From Flavobacterium saccharophilum (lineage in GTDB: Bacteria; Bacteroidota; Bacteroidia; Flavobacteriales; Flavobacteriaceae), in assembly GCF_900142735.1 (NCBI RefSeq), contig NZ_FRBY01000001.1:62001-126000 (forward strand): a stretch of 64,000 nt of DNA, in the 5' to 3' direction. The position numbers were made by a program, and so were the translations under genes. The notes under the pieces were generated by a model, which saw nothing but the letters and a program-made list of their open reading frames with translations, ran no database searches and was not told where the DNA came from. Shown here one piece after another: positions 60,533-64,000 of this stretch. Within the stretch, counting starts at the first letter, position 1, and each line of letters starts with the position of its first letter.

Positions 60533-60854
60533 ATTCCCATTTAAAAACATTATCTATAATAAAATTTATAGCAAGTTATTCAATGAAATCAATTTATTTA
60601 TACTTTTTAAATTCAAATCACTGAAAATGTTGAATTTATGGATAAAGTAGTTTTCAGCCAGCAATTTCCAACATGATACATAGCCAATAAATTTTAAGCA
60701 TTTTTTTCCACCATCTAAGTTTATATCACCTTTCACAATCTATATTAAATGATCTTATATCACTTATATGGTGAAACATTTTTTCCAAATTTTATGATTT
60801 TCTATTTAGAATTAATATAAATAATATTTATATTTGTTAAAATAAAGGATTGCA
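60533..60854. other. Gene-free AT-rich stretch with one promoter
   Basis: No frame, palindrome family or terminator of note. The perfect -7 box TATATTTG is at 60829-60836, 18 nt upstream of the ATG at 60855. A run of 'ttatatcac' and 'ggtgaaac' words near 60750-60780 has a weak dyad. I see nothing else. Confidence 0.5.
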
Positions 60855-61211
60855 ATGAGAGAAATAGAACAATTATACCACAACAATTTTGGAATTGCCT
60901 TTTACTGGAAAAAGGAAAACGAAACCATTACAGACAAAGTACAATTGGTTTTTAAAGAAACCGGATTTTATTTTACGGTTCAGGAACTCAATTACTTTTG
61001 CGATTTAATCGAAGACAGCATGATTGAAAATGCTTGTTGCGAAGCCTGCGAACTGAAAAACTCCTGTCATAAATTTCTACTCAAAACGCCTTGCGCTCAA
61101 ATTGATTTAGCCGTTTCTATAAAAGAATTGAAATCGATTAAAGATTTGGTTGAAGGTTCTTTATTCCGAATTGAACTGGACGAATATGTTTACGGGGTTG
61201 GCATGAATTAA
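60855..61211 (+). CDS. Cys-rich protein (DUF6686-like)
   Basis: A protein of 118 residues, soluble, no signal peptide. The notable part is a Cys cluster in the middle (about 60-84): ENACCEACELKNSCHKFLLK, then TPC. Five or six Cys in 25 residues suggest an iron-sulfur or zinc site. The ends are beta-rich (GIAFYWKKENE, FRIELDEYVYGVGM). I recall this pattern from a Bacteroidota family of unknown function. It is 84 bp before the heptaheme cytochrome gene on the same strand, but each gene has a possible -7 box of its own. Confidence 0.7.
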   Translation: MREIEQLYHNNFGIAFYWKKENETITDKVQLVFKETGFYFTVQELNYFCDLIEDSMIENACCEACELKNSCHKFLLKTPCAQIDLAVSIKELKSIKDLVEGSLFRIELDEYVYGVGMN

Positions 61212-61295
61212 GAAACATTCTAAACATTTTAACTACATTTTTTTCATATTTTAAATATATTTTAATTTTATTCAAAAAAAAGTATATTTACGGCA

Positions 61296-62504
61296 ATGAA
61301 AAAATTACGAATTCTTTTTGCCATTACCGTTTTAGCCGTTTTTCTATCCAACTGCGCAAACAAATCTGATGAATATATTGATCCTCGCGGAACTGATTAT
61401 GCGGGATCCGAAAGCTGTATTCAATGTCATCAGACCCAATATGAAATGGCTTTGAAAAGTTCTCACTTTAAAGCAACTGCCCCTGCACTTTCAGAAAATG
61501 TGATGGGTGATTTTGATCAGGGAGATCACACTTTTATCTATGACAAAAACACCAAATTAGTCATGGAAAAACGCAACGACAGTCTCTATCAGGTTTTATA
61601 CAAAAACGGAAAAGAAGTCGAAGCGCATCGTTTTGAAATTGTTTTCGGAACCAAACATGCACAGACCTCCGTTTACTGGCGCAATCAAAACACTTACGAA
61701 TTACCCGTTTCTTACTATAAATCCATAAATGGCTGGGCAACAAGTCCGGGATTTCCTGCAGACAAACCTTATTTTGACCGAATGGTAGTTAAAGATTGTT
61801 ATGCCTGCCATGCTTCAAATACCAGCAGCAGAAAAGTGGAGCAGAATTCTGCTGAAAGAAATTTTATGTCAATGGATGTTGAAGATATTATTGACCCAAA
61901 AACTATAGTGTACGGAATTGATTGTGAGCGTTGTCACGGACCGGCAAAAAAACATGCTGAATTCCATCAAAAAAATCCAAATGTAAAAGTTGCCAATAGT
62001 ATAACAAGTTTTAAAACCTTAAACAAGCAACAAAGATTAGACGCCTGTGCACTTTGTCATGGTGGAAATGACGGAATGAAACTAAAATCACGCTACGATT
62101 TTAAACCCGGTGATAATCTTTCAGACTTTTATCGAAGTACAAGAAGCATAACCGATACCGCAACATTTGACGTTCACGGAAATCAGTTTCGCTTGATGGC
62201 GCAAAGCAAATGTTTCATTAACAGCGAAAAAATGGATTGCATTACTTGTCATAATCCACACGAAAATGCTTCTAAAAACTTAGCTTCTTATTCTAAAATT
62301 TGCATGAGTTGCCATCAAAGCGGTATAAAACATTCTGACAAAACACTTAAAACAATGTCTGGAAGTTTATTGGCCAATAATTGTGTAGAATGTCATATGC
62401 CGAAAAAATCATCTGGTGCGATTAAATTTCAGCTTTCAGATAGCAAACAATTATCGAATTATATTTTGAGAACACACAAAATCGGAATTTATCCGGGAAA
62501 ATAA
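61296..62504 (+). CDS. Heptaheme c-type cytochrome lipoprotein
   Basis: A protein of 402 residues. Lipobox FLSNC with Cys20. Seven CxxCH heme-binding motifs are present: CIQCH, CYACH, CERCH, CALCH, CITCH, CMSCH and CVECH. The layout is cytochrome c554/NrfB-like (DCERCHGPAKKHAEFH, MDCITCHNPHENAS, NNCVECHMPKKSSG). It is anchored in the outer or inner membrane and facing the periplasm or surface. It may pass electrons to an oxidoreductase; none is adjacent. Heme number is read directly; redox partner is unknown. Confidence 0.92.
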   Translation: MKKLRILFAITVLAVFLSNCANKSDEYIDPRGTDYAGSESCIQCHQTQYEMALKSSHFKATAPALSENVMGDFDQGDHTFIYDKNTKLVMEKRNDSLYQVLYKNGKEVEAHRFEIVFGTKHAQTSVYWRNQNTYELPVSYYKSINGWATSPGFPADKPYFDRMVVKDCYACHASNTSSRKVEQNSAERNFMSMDVEDIIDPKTIVYGIDCERCHGPAKKHAEFHQKNPNVKVANSITSFKTLNKQQRLDACALCHGGNDGMKLKSRYDFKPGDNLSDFYRSTRSITDTATFDVHGNQFRLMAQSKCFINSEKMDCITCHNPHENASKNLASYSKICMSCHQSGIKHSDKTLKTMSGSLLANNCVECHMPKKSSGAIKFQLSDSKQLSNYILRTHKIGIYPGK

Positions 62505-62511
62505 AAAGGAA

Positions 62512-63255
62512 TTATTTTTCGAATTTCTTCAATTCAAAAGTTTCGCCATCAAAAACACCGTAAGTAAAATAACCAATCCAGTCGCCCAAATTCACATATT
62601 TAGATTCTTCACCAACCGGAATAATCATGGGTAAATGACGGTGACCAAAAATAAAGTAATTGTAGTGTTTCGTTTCGAGTTTACGTTTGGCGTATAAAAC
62701 CAGCCATTCGTTTTCTTCTCCTAAAAATTTCACATCTTCATCTCCCGAAATCAGTTTGTTTTTTACGGATAAATATTGTGCTAAACTAACACCAACATCT
62801 GGATGTAGCCAACGAAAAAGCCATTTTGAAAATGGATTTGTAAATACCTTTTTCATTCTTTTATAGCCTTTATCACCAGGTCCTTTTCCGTCGCCGTGGC
62901 CAATTAAAAAGGTTTTTCCGTTAAAAGTAAATTCTTTGTTATCATGATAAACCGGAATATTCAATTCGGTTTCAAAATAATCATTCATCCATAAATCATG
63001 ATTTCCAACGAAAAAGTAAATCGGAATTCCGCTATCGCGAACCTCAGCCAGTTTGCCTAAAATACGCACAAAACCCTTTGGAACAACGGTTTTGTATTCG
63101 AACCAAAAATCAAACAAATCACCCAATAAAAAAATAGCTTCTGCATCTTCCTTCACCTCATCTAACCAAGCGACAAATTTCTTTTCACGCGGTAAACTAG
63201 ACTCAGGAGTTGGAGCACCAAAATGCTGATCAGAAGCGAAATATATTTTTTTCAT
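62512..63255 (-). CDS. UDP-2,3-diacylglucosamine diphosphatase-type metallophosphoesterase
   Basis: A protein of 247 residues. Metallophosphoesterase motifs in order: DQHFGAP (D-x-H, 8-14), GDLFDFWFEY, GNHDLW, GHGDG and GHRH (FIFGHRHLPM). DFWFEY and the overall length fit LpxH-type enzymes of lipid A synthesis, which hydrolyse UDP-diacylglucosamine at the inner membrane. The rest of the lpx genes are elsewhere. It ends 8 bp from the cytochrome gene stop (convergent). Confidence 0.88.
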   Translation of the reverse strand: MKKIYFASDQHFGAPTPESSLPREKKFVAWLDEVKEDAEAIFLLGDLFDFWFEYKTVVPKGFVRILGKLAEVRDSGIPIYFFVGNHDLWMNDYFETELNIPVYHDNKEFTFNGKTFLIGHGDGKGPGDKGYKRMKKVFTNPFSKWLFRWLHPDVGVSLAQYLSVKNKLISGDEDVKFLGEENEWLVLYAKRKLETKHYNYFIFGHRHLPMIIPVGEESKYVNLGDWIGYFTYGVFDGETFELKKFEK

Positions 63256-63273
63256 TTAGATTTTAGATTGTGA

Positions 63274-63337
63274 GACTTCTTAGATTATTAGACTTCTTAG
63301 ATTATTAGACTTCTTAGAATATTAGACTTCTTAGATT
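63274..63337. repeat. Tandem 17-bp repeat GACTTCTTAGATTATTA
   Basis: Copies start at 63274, 63291, 63308 (one change) and 63325 (truncated). A second short tandem, CTTTTGACTTTCGACTTTTG, follows at about 63350-63380. Both lie between the LpxH-type and QueD-type genes. Confidence 0.9.
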
Positions 63338-63382
63338 TCTGCTTGGGAAACTTTTGACTTTCGACTTTTGACTTTCGACTAA

Positions 63383-63832
63383 TTAATTGTCAGAAGCATA
63401 CCATTCTGCAAAAGACGATTCTGTTTCCTGAAGTTTAAGAGAGAATAATGTAATTCCGGCAGGAAGTCTCGCGATAATTCTTTCTGCAAAGTCAACCACC
63501 ATGTTTTCGCTGGTTGGTTGGTAATCTACCAAAATTACGTGATGTCCGCGGTTTTTCAATTCATTTGCCAGTTCGATATGCGGAGTCGTTTCGTTAAAAA
63601 CAGTTGCATGATCAAACTGATCGACGATTTCTTCTTTTACAATTTTCTTTAGATCCGAAAAATCAATTACCATTCCGTACTTCACATTCGACCGGTCCGT
63701 AATTGGCGAACCAATAACCGTTACCGATAATTTATAACTGTGCCCGTGAACGTTTTTGCATTTTCCATCGTAACCGTACAAAGCATGCCCGGTTTCGAAG
63801 TTAAATTGTTTTGTAATTCTGATATTACTCAT
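63383..63832 (-). CDS. 6-pyruvoyl-tetrahydropterin synthase / QueD family protein
   Basis: A protein of 149 residues. Zinc ligands: His in NFETGHALYGY and the pair in CKNVHGHSYKLSV; the Cys of CKNVHGH is the QueD/PTPS catalytic Cys. Other motifs: VIDFSDLKKIV, DQFDHATVFNE, TSENMVVDFAERI and LQETESSFAEW. The family makes 6-carboxy-tetrahydropterin (for queuosine) or 6-pyruvoyl-tetrahydropterin. No other queuosine gene is in the window. Confidence 0.88.
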   Translation of the reverse strand: MSNIRITKQFNFETGHALYGYDGKCKNVHGHSYKLSVTVIGSPITDRSNVKYGMVIDFSDLKKIVKEEIVDQFDHATVFNETTPHIELANELKNRGHHVILVDYQPTSENMVVDFAERIIARLPAGITLFSLKLQETESSFAEWYASDN

Positions 63833-63863
63833 CGATTTGAATTTTAGGTTGCAAATTTACGAA

Positions 63864-64000
63864 TTAATAACCGTTTTCATCTCTTTTTTTAGCACGGTTA
63901 TACATCCAGTAAGCAATTCCGATTAAAATCACGAAAGGAATAAACGATCCAATGATCACTCCAATCTGATAACCGCTATCCGGAGCGTTCTTAATTTTCT
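63864..64000 (-). CDS. C-terminus of a membrane protein (start outside window)
   Basis: Minus-strand frame, open to the window edge, with stop at 63864-63866. The visible 45 residues hold one membrane helix (GVIIGSFIPFVILIGIAYWM) and a basic end (YNRAKKRDENGY). Too little remains to name it. Confidence 0.6.
   Translation of the reverse strand, partial: KIKNAPDSGYQIGVIIGSFIPFVILIGIAYWMYNRAKKRDENGY

Noticed and set aside
63274..63380. CRISPR-like short repeats
   Set aside because: The units are directly abutting tandem repeats without spacers, and no cas genes are present.

Overview
The window is low-GC DNA from a member of the Bacteroidota, almost certainly a Flavobacterium or close relative. 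Supporting signs are promoters of the flavobacterial type (-7 box TAnnTTTG), a type IX secretion (T9SS) sorting domain, TonB-dependent receptors with a carboxypeptidase-regulatory-like N-terminal domain, several Bacteroidota-restricted DUF families, and many gene ends decorated with short palindromic intergenic repeats. No rRNA, tRNA, CRISPR array, prophage or insertion sequence is visible. Most of the window is a core-genome backbone of short operons.

Layout. 1-3.6 kb: a truncated outer-membrane beta-barrel receptor, a membrane-bound AraC regulator, an XRE regulator and two small membrane proteins. 3.7-9.1 kb: a very large outer-membrane barrel protein, a secreted Lys/Ala-rich histone-like protein, and a MurG-like glycosyltransferase. 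9.1-17.5 kb: a coherent block with an OprO/OprP-type porin, a PhoR-like kinase and PhoB-like regulator, a TonB-dependent receptor, a beta-helix lipoprotein and a minimal T9SS protein. 17.6-25.1 kb: LuxE-like protein, tyrS, an epimerase, a DUF4296 lipoprotein, pyrC, a polyprenol-phosphate glycosyltransferase, DUF4271 and hemD. 25.3-29.2 kb: Lrp regulator, zinc peptidase, and a hydrolase-ECF sigma-membrane protein operon. 29.5-38.8 kb: leuS, a ModE-like regulator, ftsX-DUF3098-uppP-truB, a thioredoxin-like protein, pyrH-frr. 38.9-48.6 kb: DUF5686 protein, CPA2 antiporter, LytS/LytR-type two-component pair, SMR exporter, MMPL/RND transporter. 49-56.5 kb: asnS, a GxxExxY protein, rpoN, tdk, a Glu-rich protein, rsmI, a HopJ-family protein. 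56.6-64 kb: recJ-MFS-hydrolase, a Cys-rich protein and a heptaheme cytochrome lipoprotein, lpxH-like hydrolase, a QueD/PTPS-family protein and a truncated membrane protein.

The most interesting unit is the 9.1-17.5 kb block. Three promoters in it (porin, TonB receptor, beta-helix lipoprotein) carry TAACA-type direct repeats at an exact 11-bp period; the two best arrays have six in-phase units and end in phase with the -7 box. An 11-bp direct-repeat period is what OmpR/PhoB-family regulators bind, and a PhoB-like regulator and its kinase are encoded in the middle. I infer a phosphate-starvation regulon in which porin, receptor and lipoprotein cooperate in uptake of phosphate or a phosphorylated compound.

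The second theme is intergenic structure. A palindromic element of about 100 bp occurs three times, with an inner core in either orientation between CTCG/CGAG ends; two copies sit inside larger brackets of AATTCCAAATTCCAA inverted repeats. Other palindrome families, a Flavo-1-like structured RNA upstream of asnS and a 38-bp palindrome upstream of the ModE-like gene complete the picture.
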